DNA from: Bacteroides reticulotermitis JCM 10512
GTDB taxonomy: Bacteria > Bacteroidota > Bacteroidia > Bacteroidales > Bacteroidaceae
DNA: 64,000 nucleotides
Direction of reading: 5' to 3'
Assembly (NCBI RefSeq): GCF_000517545.1
Contig: NZ_BAIV01000015.1
Span: 62,001 to 126,000 of the forward strand
Position 1 is the stretch's first letter. Each line of letters starts with the position of its first letter. The position numbers were made by a program, and so were the translations under genes. This document shows positions 18,199 to 29,969 of the stretch, one piece after another. A model generated the notes under the pieces. The model made no database searches. It had not been told where the DNA came from and saw only the letters and a program-made list of their open reading frames with translations.

Positions 18199-20496
18199 TT
18201 ATTCGATGAAACGGTAATTAAATAGTTGCCAGCCGATACTTAACCCCACATTCCACTCCTTTTTCGGTGAGCTATAATGATTTACATATGCAGCGATGGA
18301 ACCGAATGGTAATTGGCATACGACTGATAATTCTCCTAAATATTCAAACCGAGAGAATGCTTTTCCATAATATGCCTTGTTTAACGAATTTCTTTCAATC
18401 GGATAGATCGGCATAAAACCATAAAATTCTCCCCGAATATGAAAAATCTGGTTAAAACGATAGATTGGACGAATTCCTGCTCCTGCAAACTGATTGGCAC
18501 GAAAAGCTTCATTGTAACTTAACTGGCTATGTGATGTGGGAGAGAAATCACAGGCTTGCATCATGGTAGCATTATAATTCTCAGAGAAATTCTTCGAAGC
18601 ATATACCGCTTTTAAATACCATCCTAATGTCCACTTATTGGTCATCCGATGATATTTCTCTTTCATGTATGATAGTTGTAGCCATGAATGATGCTCTTTA
18701 GTGCGCTTATTGGTCGTTTCTTCACCTGGATAATAAAACTCCCGTCCTACGAATATCTGTGCGATAAGAGCTTCACGATACCCTTGTACTGGATACTGTC
18801 TTGAGTTCAACGTGCTTCCGTTAAAACTGATTGAACCGCCAAACAGATTGTAGCGACTTCGATCGAACTTATCTTTTTCAAAGTCAATCACACTCTTTTG
18901 AAAATACTTATCTTCAATTTGAGCCATTCCAATACCAAATTCAGCTCGCTTGCTCGATAGAAAAGGGAGCGCTACTTGAAGTTTTAAAAAGCGTTCATCC
19001 TTTTGATTGAATGCAGGCCTATCATTTTTGGAAAAAAGTTTGTCTCTCTTGAAATAATCGTAAGTGCTTAAAGAAGCAATAAATCGATACGAAGTCGGTA
19101 TCGTGGTAGAAAAGTCCATTTTGGCCATGAACTGGACGTTATTATATACCTTTCCAAGTTGTCCATCCAGCACAAACTCTTTTGAATAATAATTCAAATC
19201 TTGATAGCTGAGTCCCAAATATATTTGATTGGAGTTGGAAGTGGATATATTTCCTCCGAGTCGAACTGCCAGGCTGTTTTCAAGCTTTACTCTCAGGTGC
19301 AGGTCATAGGTTTCATCATCAGGATTGTAAACTGCATGCGGAATTATTTCAGAAAGTATATTATCCGAGAGTAAGCGGAAGTAGGCCTTTTTGAGGTCTT
19401 CATAAGTAAACTCTTCGCTATCGGAAGCATGAAATTCTTTTTTGATATATGCTTGTTGTTGCGTATTGGCTCCTTCTACAAAGATTTGTTTGAAACGTAG
19501 TTCCGGATAGTTGCTTCGATACACTAGGCGTCTAAGACGAATATTATCAATATTTACCCGCCGATGGATGCGACTTTTAATGGAGTCCATCATATTCATC
19601 GTCCGATTGTATCCAATGTCATGTAGTTCATCTATCCGTTGGAAGTCCATCAAGCTAACATTATCATACTTAAAAGTCATAAGCACACCAACGGAATCGG
19701 GTATAGAGTAATCCGTTTTTTGCATAACCATATTTTCGATCTGGCTCATGAGATCATTCTCTTTAGGCTTCGTTGGATTGGTGGAAACTACGCTGCCTAT
19801 AATGATATCAGGGTGAAAGTCATCTCGCATAACATCAGTCGGAAAGTTATTATATATACCTCCGTCATAGGCTAATACGTTATCAATCTCAATTGGTTTA
19901 AACATAAATGGAAAGCTCATTGATGCCCGGACTGCATCACCCAGATCTCCTTTTTTGAAGACGAGTTGCTTTTTGTTATAAACATCCGAAGCAACGCATC
20001 GAAAAGGAACGAATAATTTATCAAAATCACCCTTACAGGTTGCTGTAGCGCGAGCGTATAGATCAATAAATACCAGATTCATTTGAATAGGGTTGACTAC
20101 GCTAGCCGGCAGGAACTGTGGTTTAAAGTTGTTCAATGAATCTTTAAACGAGAAACGGATGTTGAAGAATTCCGGTGTAGGAAGATTCTTCTTAAAGTAG
20201 TATACATATTTCTCTTCTACTTCGCCGGAATACCATCTCTTAAACTCTTCCGATTTTAATAATTCCACCATTTCATCGGGAGAATACCCCATTGAATACA
20301 GAGAACCGACAATAGCTCCCATAGAAGTTCCTGTAATATAGTCAATAGGTATATTGTTTTCTTCCAGGGCCCGAATTATACCAATATGCGTCATTCCTTT
20401 GGCACCACCACCACTCAATACCAAGCCCACCTTTTGAGCACAGACTATTGGAGTTAATAATCCGAAAAATAGAAATACCAAAAGCTTATTTCTCAT
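18199..20496 (-). CDS. Patatin-like phospholipase with outer-membrane barrel
   Basis: 765 residues from MRNKLLVFLFFGLL, a Sec signal peptide ending near CAQ (residues 1-21). A patatin domain follows with the oxyanion loop SGGGAKG, the nucleophile Ser58 in GTSMG, and the catalytic Asp in AYDGGIYNN. After about residue 330 there is a POTRA-like segment (FKQIFVEGANTQQQAYIKK) and then a C-terminal beta-barrel of the BamA/TamA type ending in aromatic-rich strands. This architecture is the bacterial patatin/surface-antigen fusion, probably an outer-membrane lipase. The frame begins 19 codons earlier, but the signal peptide decides the start. Confidence 0.88.
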   Translation of the reverse strand: MRNKLLVFLFFGLLTPIVCAQKVGLVLSGGGAKGMTHIGIIRALEENNIPIDYITGTSMGAIVGSLYSMGYSPDEMVELLKSEEFKRWYSGEVEEKYVYYFKKNLPTPEFFNIRFSFKDSLNNFKPQFLPASVVNPIQMNLVFIDLYARATATCKGDFDKLFVPFRCVASDVYNKKQLVFKKGDLGDAVRASMSFPFMFKPIEIDNVLAYDGGIYNNFPTDVMRDDFHPDIIIGSVVSTNPTKPKENDLMSQIENMVMQKTDYSIPDSVGVLMTFKYDNVSLMDFQRIDELHDIGYNRTMNMMDSIKSRIHRRVNIDNIRLRRLVYRSNYPELRFKQIFVEGANTQQQAYIKKEFHASDSEEFTYEDLKKAYFRLLSDNILSEIIPHAVYNPDDETYDLHLRVKLENSLAVRLGGNISTSNSNQIYLGLSYQDLNYYSKEFVLDGQLGKVYNNVQFMAKMDFSTTIPTSYRFIASLSTYDYFKRDKLFSKNDRPAFNQKDERFLKLQVALPFLSSKRAEFGIGMAQIEDKYFQKSVIDFEKDKFDRSRYNLFGGSISFNGSTLNSRQYPVQGYREALIAQIFVGREFYYPGEETTNKRTKEHHSWLQLSYMKEKYHRMTNKWTLGWYLKAVYASKNFSENYNATMMQACDFSPTSHSQLSYNEAFRANQFAGAGIRPIYRFNQIFHIRGEFYGFMPIYPIERNSLNKAYYGKAFSRFEYLGELSVVCQLPFGSIAAYVNHYSSPKKEWNVGLSIGWQLFNYRFIE

Positions 20497-20540
20497 ATCT
20501 TGTTTAAACTGTGAATCTTTTTTTCTATACTTTAAGAGTT

Positions 20541-20548
20541 CAAATATA
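20541..20548 (-). promoter_or_regulatory. Promoter -7 element of the patatin gene
   Basis: TATATTTG on the minus strand, 45 bp before the start codon at 20496. It lies upstream of the signal-peptide start and supports that choice. Confidence 0.5.
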
Positions 20549-20597
20549 TGCAATTGTTCCGAATAATCGATGTAATCTAGCTAGTTTCAGTTTAAAA

Positions 20598-20634
20598 AAG
20601 AGCATTGTGACACTTCTGTGTGCACAATGCTCTT
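20598..20634 (-). terminator. Intrinsic terminator after htpG
   Basis: A perfect 12-bp stem (AAGAGCATTGTG / CACAATGCTCTT), 13-nt loop, followed on the minus strand by a T run. It is 37 bp past the htpG stop codon. Confidence 0.8.
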
Positions 20635-20670
20635 CGCAAATCTATATTATGAATAAAAAGGGGCGGGGAA

Positions 20671-22637
20671 TTATATTAGTTCCAAACTACGTTTAACAAA
20701 ATTGTTTAAAGCTTCTCCTTTTAGCATATTGTTTTGTAGTAACGCTAAATCGATTAATTGACGGACAATTTTATTGTTTCCGGCATAAGCAGTAAAAATA
20801 GCTTCTTTTTTATTCTTGAGATCATCCCATTTCTTATCCAAATCATTTAACTCGTCTTTCTCGGAAGTTGGAATCTCATCTTCTTTCTTATCTTTCTGTT
20901 GTTCTTTAAGTTCATCTCGACGTTTTTCAACCGAATTTATCTCGTTTTGCAATGGAGTTAGTTCGGCTTTGCATGCTGTTTCTTCGTCTTCAATAATCTT
21001 TTTCACCAGCTTATGATCCGAATTTAAAATGAGATTGAACATATCCGGCATTTCTCCATAAAAACTCATACCCGATTGAATATTGGCCATCTCTTTCATA
21101 CGACGCATGTATTCGCTTTGGGTAATCATAACTGGAGTAGCGTTTTCTCCTAATGCCTGAGTAGTGATATTGAACTCTATCTTCTCCATTTTAGGAAGCT
21201 GACTCTTAAATGCACAGGATATAGCTTCCTGTTTTCCGGCCTCCAGAGTTTCTCCCTTCGTATCTTCCTTTACAATCAAATTGTCAATAACGTCACTATC
21301 TACCCGGGTAAAACGTGATTTCTCTAATTTTTGTTCCAACATACTTACCATAGCCACATCAAGTTGTCCATCCATTAGAAGTACATTGTAGCCGTGATTT
21401 TTAGCACCTTCAATATAGCTGTATTGCTCTTCTTTATTGTTAGTATACAGATAGATAGTATCCCCATTTTGGTCAGTTTGATTATCTTTAATCAAAGTCT
21501 GATACTCTTCGTAGGTATAATACTTTTTATCTGTATCGGTGAAAAGGGCGAATTTTTTCGCTTTATCGTAAAAATCCTCTTGGGTAAGCATTCCGTAATT
21601 GATAAATATCTTGAGATCATTCCACTTTTCTTCAAACTGCTTGCGATCGTTCTTGAATATGGATTGCAGACGGTCGGAAACCTTCTTTGTAATATAAGTC
21701 GAGATCTTCTTCACATTGGAATCGCTTTGCAAATAGGAACGCGACACATTTAGAGGAATATCCGGGGAGTCTATAACTCCATGCAGCAAGGTGAGAAAAT
21801 CGGGTACAATACCTTCTACAGAGTCTGTAACGTAAACCTGATTGCTGTAGAGCTGAATCTTATTTTTATTGAGTTCGACATTGCTCTTCACTTTAGGGAA
21901 GTACAGAATACCTGTCAGATGGAATGGATAGTCTACGTTCAAATGTATCCAAAACAAAGGATCGTCGGACATCGGGTATAATTTTCTATAAAAACCTTTG
22001 TAGTCTTCATCAGAAAGCTCACTAGGTTTACGAGTCCAAAGTGGAGTAGTATCGTTTATGATATTTTCCTCGGTAGTTTCAACTTGTTTGCCGTCTTTCC
22101 ATTCTTTTTTCTTTCCGAATGCAATGGGTACTGGTAAGAAACTACAATATTTCGTTAACAAACCGGATATACGAGATTCTTCGAGGAATTCTTTGCAGTC
22201 ATCATCAATATATAAGATGATATCCGATCCTCTATCAGCTTTTTCTACATTTTCAATCGTAAATTCAGGACTGCCGTCGCAGGACCATTTCACTGCTTGT
22301 GCACCTTCTTTATGAGATTTGGTAATAATCTCTACTTTCTTAGCTACCATGAAGGCAGAATAGAAACCCAACCCGTATACTTATCCATCTCTTCAGCTGT
22401 CAGACCAATACCACGGTCAGAAATCGTAATCGTATCTTTGCCCAACTCAACGTGAATGGTTAAATCTCCCAATTCGCCTTTAAATTCACCAATAGAGGCA
22501 AGGGTGTTTAATTTCTGAGTAGCATCCACAGCATTGGAGACCAATTCACGCAAGAAAATCTCATGATCGCTGTATAAAAACTTTTTAATGATTGGAAAAA
22601 TGTTCTCTGTTGTAACTCCAATATTACCTTTTTGCAT
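20671..22637 (-). pseudogene. htpG: Chaperone HtpG (Hsp90), internal deletion
   Basis: Both ends of a bacterial Hsp90 are present. The N-terminal part has the GHKL ATPase motifs ELVSNAVDA and ISDRGIGLT; the rest begins at LGFYSAFMVAKKVEI and continues through the middle and C-terminal dimerisation domains to residue ~660. Between EEMDKY and LGFYSAF about 25 residues expected from the family (the ATP-lid segment ending in GHFG) are missing, and the frame changes at about 22375. The implied loss is about 79 bp. ATP binding would fail if real. Flanking sequence is otherwise intact, so an assembly error is possible. Confidence 0.9.
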
Positions 22638-22695
22638 AATACATGTATTTTTGGTTGATTTATTTTAATTAGTTGCTTTATAGAAAACAAAAAAA

Positions 22696-22719
22696 ATGCC
22701 AGATCCGTAGACCTGACAT
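22696..22719 (-). terminator. Intrinsic terminator after clpC
   Basis: A 10-bp stem with a UACG tetraloop and an eight-T tract on the minus strand. Two of the pairs are G-U wobbles that form only in minus-strand RNA, confirming direction. Confidence 0.85.
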
Positions 22720-22747
22720 TCTGTCGCATTGTATAAGATTACATATC

Positions 22748-25282
22748 TTAGTTATTCTGAGGTTCCGATTTCATTTCTAACTCATTTTTATCCGCATTGA
22801 AAGTTACTTGTATGGTGTCGCCTTCCTTCAAAGTAGAATTTATGATAAGTTCCGAAATACCATCTTCCAGATGGGTTTGAATAGCTCGTTTCAAAGGCCG
22901 CGCACCGTATTGCACATCATACCCTTGGCTCGCAATGTATTCTTTTGCTTTATCATCTACTACTAACTTATAGCCAATTGATTCGATGCGATTGTATAGA
23001 CCCTTTAATTCAATATCTATAATCTTTGTAATCGCTTCCAGTGACAATTGGTCAAAAGTAATAATCTCATCAACACGATTCAAAAACTCAGGAGCGAATG
23101 ACTTCTTTAATGCTTTCTGAATAACGCTTCGCGAGAACTCTTTGTCATCTAACTGATTTTGTGTAGCAAAGCCGACTCCACGTCCAAAGTCTTTTAACTG
23201 TCGGGTTCCGATGTTGGAAGTCATGATAATAACTGTATTTTTAAAATCAATAATTCTGCCATAACTGTCAGTCAGTCTTCCTTCATCCATGACCTGAAGT
23301 AAAAGATTAAATACATCAGGGTGCGCTTTCTCTATTTCATCCAATAGAACGATAGAGTAGGGTTTACGGCGTACCTTCTCGGTCAATTGTCCACCTTCTT
23401 CATAACCTACGTATCCCGGAGGCGCTCCGACAAGGCGCGAGGTTGTAAATTTCTCCATATATTCACTCATATCAATTCGTATCAGTGCATCTGAAGAGCC
23501 AAACATGTATCTGGCCAATTCTTTGGCTAAATAGGTTTTACCAACGCCGGTCGGGCCCAAGAACATAAATGTTCCTATCGGTTTATTTGGATCTTTTAGA
23601 CCGACACGACTGCGCAATATCGCTTTAACCAACTTTTCAATAGCAGCGTTTTGGGCAATAACTTTTGCTTGCAGATCGTCCTTCATACCGGCCAACTTAA
23701 TCCCTTCAGCCTGTGCCATTCGTTGTACAGGGACACCAGATGTCATAGATACAATATTCGCTATTTCTTCAGCCTCAACTACTTGTCTGTTTTCTTTTAG
23801 ATCATTTTCCCACTCTTTCTTCATTATTTCCAATTGAGACTGAAGAGACTTCTCTGTATCGCGGAAACTTGCAGCAAGTTCAAAGTTCTGAAGTTTTACA
23901 GCTTCATTCTTTTTCCCTTTTGTTTCCTCAATCAGTTTTTCTTGTTCTTCTACTTCTTTGGGTACATTTATATTAGTAAGATGTACACGCGAGCCGGCCT
24001 CGTCTAAAGCATCAATCGCTTTGTCGGGGAAGTTACGGTCGGTAATATACCGATCTGTCAATTTGACACAGGCTTCTAGTGCCTCTTCGGTATAAGTGAC
24101 GTTGTGATGGTCTTCATACTTATCTTTAATATTTCGAAGTATCTGAAGTGTTTCTTCTGGAGTTGTAGGTTCTACTATAACTTTTTGGAAACGACGCTCC
24201 AACGCACCATCTTTTTCTATATTTTTACGGTACTCGTCCAGAGTTGTAGCACCAATGCATTGTATTTCACCACGTGCTAAAGCGGGTTTCAACATATTAG
24301 CGGCATCCATTGAACCGGCTGCGGAACCTGCGCCTACAATTGTATGTATCTCATCAATAAATAGAATTACATTCGGATTTCTACTTAGCTCATTCAATAT
24401 CGAACGGATACGTTCTTCAAACTGTCCCCGATATTTCGTACCGGCTATAACAGCTGTCATATCGAGTGCTACGACTCGTTTATCAAACAAAATACGTGAA
24501 ACTTTTTTCTGAATGATTCTCAGAGCCAGCCCTTCCACTATTGCAGATTTACCGACTCCGGGTTCACCTATCAGAATTGGATTATTCTTTTTACGGCGGC
24601 TCAGAATTTGTGCCAAACGTTCAATTTCCTTTTCTCGACCGACAACAGGATCTAATTTTCCGTCCTCGGCAGCTCTGGTCATATCGATTCCAAAATTATC
24701 TAATACCGGCGTGTTATTGGACGGTTTCTTCAATACGGCTTGTGCCTGTTGTTGCTCTTCACCTCCGCGATTACCGGAATGTGGGGACATTCCTTCGCTG
24801 TCCTCTTCATCTTCATCCTCCGGGAATCTCATTCCGGAGTTTATGTCAGGTTGCAAAGAAAGCTGATCCATTACTTTTGAGTAATCAACATCATTCGTTT
24901 CCAGAATTGCGGCAGCCAAATTGTTTTTATCCCTCAAAATAGCCAATAACACGTGCTCTGTGTCTGCTACATTGCTTTTCATTTGGCGTGCTTCCAGAAT
25001 ACACATCTTTAGAATTTTAGCTGCTTCATTTGATAATGGTATTTCCGCATCCGGATACAATAAATCATTTGCTTCAGCTTTTAATTGATTTTCTATTTGT
25101 TTCTTTATATTAGCTAAATTGGCTTTTAGCTTCGATAATATTTCAATAGCCTTACCTTCACCATTACGAAGCATTCCCAAGAGTAGATGCTCCGGACCTA
25201 TGTAATTGTTCTTTAATCTATTGGCTTCTTCTTTGCTATAGATTATAATATCGGAAACTCCTTGTGAGAATTGGTTATTCAT
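22748..25282 (-). CDS. clpC: ATP-dependent Clp protease ATP-binding subunit ClpC
   Basis: 844 residues: a Clp_N double repeat (1-150), AAA+ domain 1 with Walker A GEPGVGKS and Walker [10 protein letters not shown], a middle coiled coil with a UVR motif ([17 protein letters not shown]) that separates ClpC from ClpB, and AAA+ domain 2 with GPTGVGKT and the C-terminal ClpB_D2-small domain. It unfolds substrates for ClpP or acts as a disaggregase. Upstream of htpG on the same strand but with its own terminator, so the two stress genes are separate transcripts. Confidence 0.93.
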   Translation of the reverse strand: MNNQFSQGVSDIIIYSKEEANRLKNNYIGPEHLLLGMLRNGEGKAIEILSKLKANLANIKKQIENQLKAEANDLLYPDAEIPLSNEAAKILKMCILEARQMKSNVADTEHVLLAILRDKNNLAAAILETNDVDYSKVMDQLSLQPDINSGMRFPEDEDEEDSEGMSPHSGNRGGEEQQQAQAVLKKPSNNTPVLDNFGIDMTRAAEDGKLDPVVGREKEIERLAQILSRRKKNNPILIGEPGVGKSAIVEGLALRIIQKKVSRILFDKRVVALDMTAVIAGTKYRGQFEERIRSILNELSRNPNVILFIDEIHTIVGAGSAAGSMDAANMLKPALARGEIQCIGATTLDEYRKNIEKDGALERRFQKVIVEPTTPEETLQILRNIKDKYEDHHNVTYTEEALEACVKLTDRYITDRNFPDKAIDALDEAGSRVHLTNINVPKEVEEQEKLIEETKGKKNEAVKLQNFELAASFRDTEKSLQSQLEIMKKEWENDLKENRQVVEAEEIANIVSMTSGVPVQRMAQAEGIKLAGMKDDLQAKVIAQNAAIEKLVKAILRSRVGLKDPNKPIGTFMFLGPTGVGKTYLAKELARYMFGSSDALIRIDMSEYMEKFTTSRLVGAPPGYVGYEEGGQLTEKVRRKPYSIVLLDEIEKAHPDVFNLLLQVMDEGRLTDSYGRIIDFKNTVIIMTSNIGTRQLKDFGRGVGFATQNQLDDKEFSRSVIQKALKKSFAPEFLNRVDEIITFDQLSLEAITKIIDIELKGLYNRIESIGYKLVVDDKAKEYIASQGYDVQYGARPLKRAIQTHLEDGISELIINSTLKEGDTIQVTFNADKNELEMKSEPQNN

Positions 25283-25319
25283 ATTAATACTCCTTATTCT
25301 TCTAATAAATTATTACCTG

Positions 25320-25327
25320 CAAATATA
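25320..25327 (-). promoter_or_regulatory. Promoter -7 element of clpC
   Basis: TATATTTG on the minus strand, 38-45 bp before the clpC ATG. No well-placed TTG is seen. Confidence 0.5.
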
Positions 25328-25712
25328 CATATTAATTAGAGGTTAATACTGCATGTTTACGTTATTTCTTATAACTACAAATGTTGTGCCATACCTATCA
25401 AATACGACTTAATTGCTGAAAATCATCAAATACAGAGGGCTATAATGGATTACTCTTGTATGGTTGATGACATCTACTACATCTGCAATTTAATATAATA
25501 AGGTATAATAGTATAATTTTGTTTTATGAAGTAGTTTTTTTTATGATTTGTGCAACAATGTTTTTCTATACAATACAATTCTCAGGAAAGTCTGGCTGAT
25601 CTTTGAAACGGGGATAAAGTTTCTTCGAAAAAACTTTCGTATATCATGGAAAAGTAGTACTTTAGCGTGGTTTTTAACGGACCAGAGAATGTATAATTAA
25701 TAATCATTTTAA
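25328..25712. other. Divergent spacer between clpC and gyrA
   Basis: About 385 bp with no coding frame. A weak -7-like box (TACTTTAG, around 25660) lies ~50 bp upstream of gyrA. A short inverted repeat near 25617-25640 (AAAGTTT / AAACTTT) is the only other structure noted. Confidence 0.4.
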
Positions 25713-28289
25713 ATGCTTGAACAAGACAGAATTATAAAGATTAATATCGAGGAGGAAATGAAGTCATCTTACATTGACTACTCCATGTCGGTCATTGTAT
25801 CTCGTGCCCTTCCGGATGTTAGAGATGGATTTAAACCTGTTCACCGTCGAATATTATATGGAATGGTGGAGTTGGGAAATACTTCCGACAAACCCTATAA
25901 GAAATCAGCTAGAATTGTAGGTGAAGTATTAGGTAAGTATCATCCACATGGTGATTCTTCCGTTTATTTTGCAATGGTGCGTATGGCACAAGAGTGGGCT
26001 ATGCGCTATCCATTAGTTGATGGTCAGGGAAACTTTGGTTCTGTTGATGGAGACAGTCCCGCTGCTATGCGATATACTGAAGCTCGCCTGAATAAACTAG
26101 GCGAAGCAATGATGGAGGATTTGTATAAAGAGACTGTTGACTTCGATGCGAACTTTGACAATACATTGGTAGAACCGAAGGTGATGCCTAGCCGTATTCC
26201 GAACCTCCTGGTAAATGGAGCTTCAGGTATTGCGGTAGGTATGGCCACTAATATGCCCCCCCATAACCTTACGGAAGTTATTGATGCGTGTGATGCGTAC
26301 ATTGATAATTCGGAGATTACAGTTGAAGAATTGATGGAGCATGTTAAAGCCCCCGATTTTCCTACGGGAGGATTTATTTATGGAATAAGCGGTGTTCGCG
26401 AAGCTTATTTAACAGGACGTGGTCGTGTTGTTATGCGTGCTAGAGCTGAAATAGAATCCGGACCGACACATGACAAAATTGTAATTACTGAAATCCCTTA
26501 CAATGTAAATAAGGCTGAGCTGATTAAGTATATTGCCGACCTTGTGAATGATAAAAGAATTGAGGGTATTTCAAATGCGAATGACGAATCCGACCGCGAG
26601 GGTATGCGCATTGTTATTGATGTAAAACGTGATGCTAATGCAAGCGTAGTACTCAATAAACTCTATAAAATGACAGCACTTCAGACTTCTTTTGGAGTTA
26701 ATAATGTAGCGCTGGTTCATGGACGTCCCCAAATATTGAATTTGAGGGATATGATTAAGTACTTTGTTGAGCATAGACGGGAAGTTGTTATTCGTCGTAC
26801 GCAGTTTGATCTTCGCAAAGCAAAAGAACGTGCTCATATATTAGAAGGGTTAATTATTGCTTCTGATAATATTGATGAAGTAATACGCATTATTCGGGCT
26901 GCAAAAACGCCTAATGATGCTATAGCTGGTCTGATAGAACGATTCAACTTGACTGAGATTCAGTCGCGCGCGATCGTTGAAATGCGGTTACGTCAGTTAA
27001 CCGGCCTGTTGCAAGATCAGCTTCATGCTGAATATGAAGAGATAATGAAGCAAATAGCTTATTTGGAAAGCATTCTGGCCGATGATGACGTTTGTCGTAA
27101 AGTGATAAAAGATGAACTGATTGAGGTTAAAGCTAAATATGGCGATGAACGTCGTTCGGAGATTGTATACTCTTCTGAAGAGTTTAATCCGGAAGACTTC
27201 TATGCTGATGATCAAATGATCATTACTATATCTCACTTGGGATATATCAAGCGTACTCCTTTAACTGAATTCCGTGCTCAGAATCGTGGTGGTGTAGGGT
27301 CCAAAGGTACAGATACGCGCGATGCGGATTTTATCGAGCACATCTATCCAGCTACCATGCATAATACAATGATGTTCTTTACACAGAAAGGTAAGTGTTA
27401 TTGGCTCAAAGTATATGAAATTCCTGAAGGTAGTAAAAACTCGAAGGGACGCGCTATTCAAAATCTATTGAATATTGATTCAGATGATAATGTTACAGCT
27501 TATTTGCGTGTGAAGAGTCTGGCTGACTCTGAGTATATCAATAGTCATTATGTCTTCTTCTGTACCAAGAAGGGGGTAATTAAGAAAACATTATTAGAGC
27601 AGTATTCTCGTCCTCGTCAAAACGGAGTAAATGCAATTACAATACGCGAAGATGATAGTGTGATTGAAGTACGAATGACGAATGGAAATAATGAAATAAT
27701 TATAGCCAATCGCAACGGACGTGCAATTCGTTTCCATGAAGCAGCTGTGCGTGTTATGGGACGTACTGCTACAGGTGTACGCGGTATCGTTTTGGATGAT
27801 GATGAACAAGACGAAGTTGTTGGAATGATCTGTATTAAAGATATGAAAACAGAATCTGTTATGGTTGTATCTGAACAAGGTTATGGTAAGCGATCTGAAA
27901 TTGAGGACTATCGCAAAACAAATCGTGGCGGTAAGGGAGTCAAAACCATGAATATCACCGAAAAAACCGGTAAATTGGTAACTATCAAATCAGTAACAGA
28001 TGAGAATGATTTAATGATTATCAATAAAACAGGTATCACCATTCGTTTAAAGGTAGCTGAGGTTCGTATAATGGGACGTGCTACTCAAGGAGTTCGTCTT
28101 ATCAATCTTGAAAAACGCAATGACCAAATCGGTTCGGTATGTAAGGTCATGACAGAAAGCCTAGAAGATGAAGTTCCGACCGAGGAAGAGGAAGGAAGCA
28201 TTATAAATGATGTGAATGATGTTGTAGATAATGTGGATTCTGAGAATCAGGATGTGAACGAGGATGTGAATAATGAAACAGAAGAATAG
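25713..28289 (+). CDS. gyrA: DNA gyrase subunit A
   Basis: 858 residues. The cleavage-reunion domain has [18 protein letters not shown], the quinolone-determining region [18 protein letters not shown] (Ser82 is the sensitive-type residue at the main resistance position) and the catalytic Tyr121 in [10 protein letters not shown]. The C-terminal six-bladed pinwheel contains the GyrA box as [10 protein letters not shown], which favours gyrase over topoisomerase IV. The tail after residue ~810 is very acidic ([15 protein letters not shown]). It supercoils DNA together with GyrB. The TPR-protein gene follows 33 bp later. Confidence 0.95.
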   Translation: MLEQDRIIKINIEEEMKSSYIDYSMSVIVSRALPDVRDGFKPVHRRILYGMVELGNTSDKPYKKSARIVGEVLGKYHPHGDSSVYFAMVRMAQEWAMRYPLVDGQGNFGSVDGDSPAAMRYTEARLNKLGEAMMEDLYKETVDFDANFDNTLVEPKVMPSRIPNLLVNGASGIAVGMATNMPPHNLTEVIDACDAYIDNSEITVEELMEHVKAPDFPTGGFIYGISGVREAYLTGRGRVVMRARAEIESGPTHDKIVITEIPYNVNKAELIKYIADLVNDKRIEGISNANDESDREGMRIVIDVKRDANASVVLNKLYKMTALQTSFGVNNVALVHGRPQILNLRDMIKYFVEHRREVVIRRTQFDLRKAKERAHILEGLIIASDNIDEVIRIIRAAKTPNDAIAGLIERFNLTEIQSRAIVEMRLRQLTGLLQDQLHAEYEEIMKQIAYLESILADDDVCRKVIKDELIEVKAKYGDERRSEIVYSSEEFNPEDFYADDQMIITISHLGYIKRTPLTEFRAQNRGGVGSKGTDTRDADFIEHIYPATMHNTMMFFTQKGKCYWLKVYEIPEGSKNSKGRAIQNLLNIDSDDNVTAYLRVKSLADSEYINSHYVFFCTKKGVIKKTLLEQYSRPRQNGVNAITIREDDSVIEVRMTNGNNEIIIANRNGRAIRFHEAAVRVMGRTATGVRGIVLDDDEQDEVVGMICIKDMKTESVMVVSEQGYGKRSEIEDYRKTNRGGKGVKTMNITEKTGKLVTIKSVTDENDLMIINKTGITIRLKVAEVRIMGRATQGVRLINLEKRNDQIGSVCKVMTESLEDEVPTEEEEGSIINDVNDVVDNVDSENQDVNEDVNNETEE

Positions 28290-28322
28290 ACATGAATTTT
28301 AATAATTAATCAAACAACAATC

Positions 28323-29536
28323 ATGAAAAGAGTATTATTTTCAGTGGTTTTATTAATGGCAACTGGCTTTGCATTTGCTCAAGTTAAGAGCGTAAAAGAA
28401 GCCAAGCGTCTTGCTAGTGATGTAAAACCGGATTTTTCTAAAGCAGAGCAGTTGATCAATGCTGCTACAAAAGACTCTGAGACCAAAGATCTTGCTGACA
28501 CATGGGATGTTGCCGGATTTATTCAGAAGCGTTTTAATGAAGAACAAATGAAAAACGCTTTCTTGAAAAAACCGTATGATACATTGAAGGTATACAACAG
28601 CATTCTCAAAATGTATGAGTACTACAACAAATGTGATGAATTGGCTGAAGTACCCAATGAAAAGGGGAAGATTAAGAATAAGTATAGAAAAGTAAATGCA
28701 TCCAGCATGTTGGCTGAACGTCCCAATCTAATAAATGGGGGTATTCAATTTTTTAACATGAATAAGAATAAGGAAGCTTTAAGTTTCTTCGCTACTTACT
28801 TGGAGTCAGCTTCTTATCCAATGTTGGCTGAGAGTAATTTAGCTAAGAGTGATACTCTAATGGCGCAAGTAGCATATTATGCAACTTTAGCTGCAGACCG
28901 GGTAGGAGATAAAGATGCGATCATAAAGTTTGCTCCTTTTGCTCTTACTGATCCGGATGGTGGTAAATTCGCTATGCAATTGATGGCTGATGCTTACAAG
29001 GCTAAAGGAGATACTGCGCAGTGGGTTAAATCATTAGAGGAAGGTATTGTTAAATTCCCAACTAATGATTATTTCTTTGCTAATTTGGTTGATTATTATA
29101 ATAGTATTGAGCAGCCTTCAAAAGCGATGGCCTTTGCTGATAATATGCTCAAGAGTGATCCTAACAATAAATTGTATTTATATGTTAAAGCATATCTTTA
29201 TCATAATATGAAAGAGTATGATAATGCTATTGTATATTATAAGAAAGCCATTGAAGCTGATTCTCAGTATGCAGAAGCATATTCTAATGTTGGCTTAGTA
29301 TATTTAATGAAGGCTCAGGAATTTGCTGATAAAGCAACTACTGATATTAATGATCCCAAATATGCAGTAGCTCAAGCTACAGTGAAGAAATTCTATGAAG
29401 AGGCTAAACCGTATTATGAAAAGGTAAGAGCTTGAAGCCCGATCAAAAGGATTTGTGGTTGCAAGGACTTTATAGAGTTTATTATAACTTGAATATGGGA
29501 CCTGAATTTGAAGAGATCGATAAAATGATGAAATAG
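28323..29536 (+). pseudogene. Tetratricopeptide repeat protein, frameshifted near the end
   Basis: A secreted or periplasmic protein: signal peptide MKRVLFSVVLLMATGFAFAQ, then about 380 residues with TPR motifs most evident at residues 270-330 (NKLYLYVKAYLYHNMKEYDN, then AYSNVGLVYLMKAQ). The frame stops at 29433-29435, but the next frame continues as KPDQKDLWLQGLYRVYYNLN and ends at 29536. One missing base at about 29431 (GCT-TTG or GCT-CTG) restores the join. The function is unknown; partners are not evident. It is co-directional with gyrA, 33 bp downstream, and ends at a strong terminator. Confidence 0.8.
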
Positions 29537-29559
29537 TTTCATTATCGTATATTAAATAG

Positions 29560-29595
29560 AATAAGCGAGTGTGTCGATTGGCATACTCGCTTATT
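29560..29595 (+). terminator. Intrinsic terminator after the TPR gene
   Basis: An 11-bp stem (AATAAGCGAGT / ACTCGCTTATT), 14-nt loop and a T run on the plus strand, 24 bp after the restored stop codon at 29536. The placement supports the frameshifted extension being part of the gene. Confidence 0.85.
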
Positions 29596-29600
29596 TTTTA

Positions 29601-29969
29601 TGTACCTAAAGATGTCATGGTGAGGGATTTGATTAGGAGAATTAGCAGGATTGAATATAATTTATTAAATTTACCCCATTACACAGGACCTTTGGATAAA
29701 AATAATAAGATATGAGTATGTCATCAGAAAAATGACAAGAGACGCTTGTATCAGTTTTGATATGAGAAAGAAAATAATAATAAAATTATGTGCTATAGTT
29801 GTTGGTAATATGGATTGAGTCCCAAATACTAAGGCAGGCTAATAAATGTAGAATGCAACTATAATTGATATTATGTTTAATATCTTATTCCAAAAACAAA
29901 AAGTAATCCCTATTCTTCTGTCATTCGAATAGATGCAAATCTACTCTTTTCTAGTCTCAAAAACTCTAA
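29601..29969. other. Spacer between convergent genes, nothing recognised
   Basis: About 370 bp of AT-rich sequence with no frame, RNA or repeat that I can identify. Confidence 0.4.
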
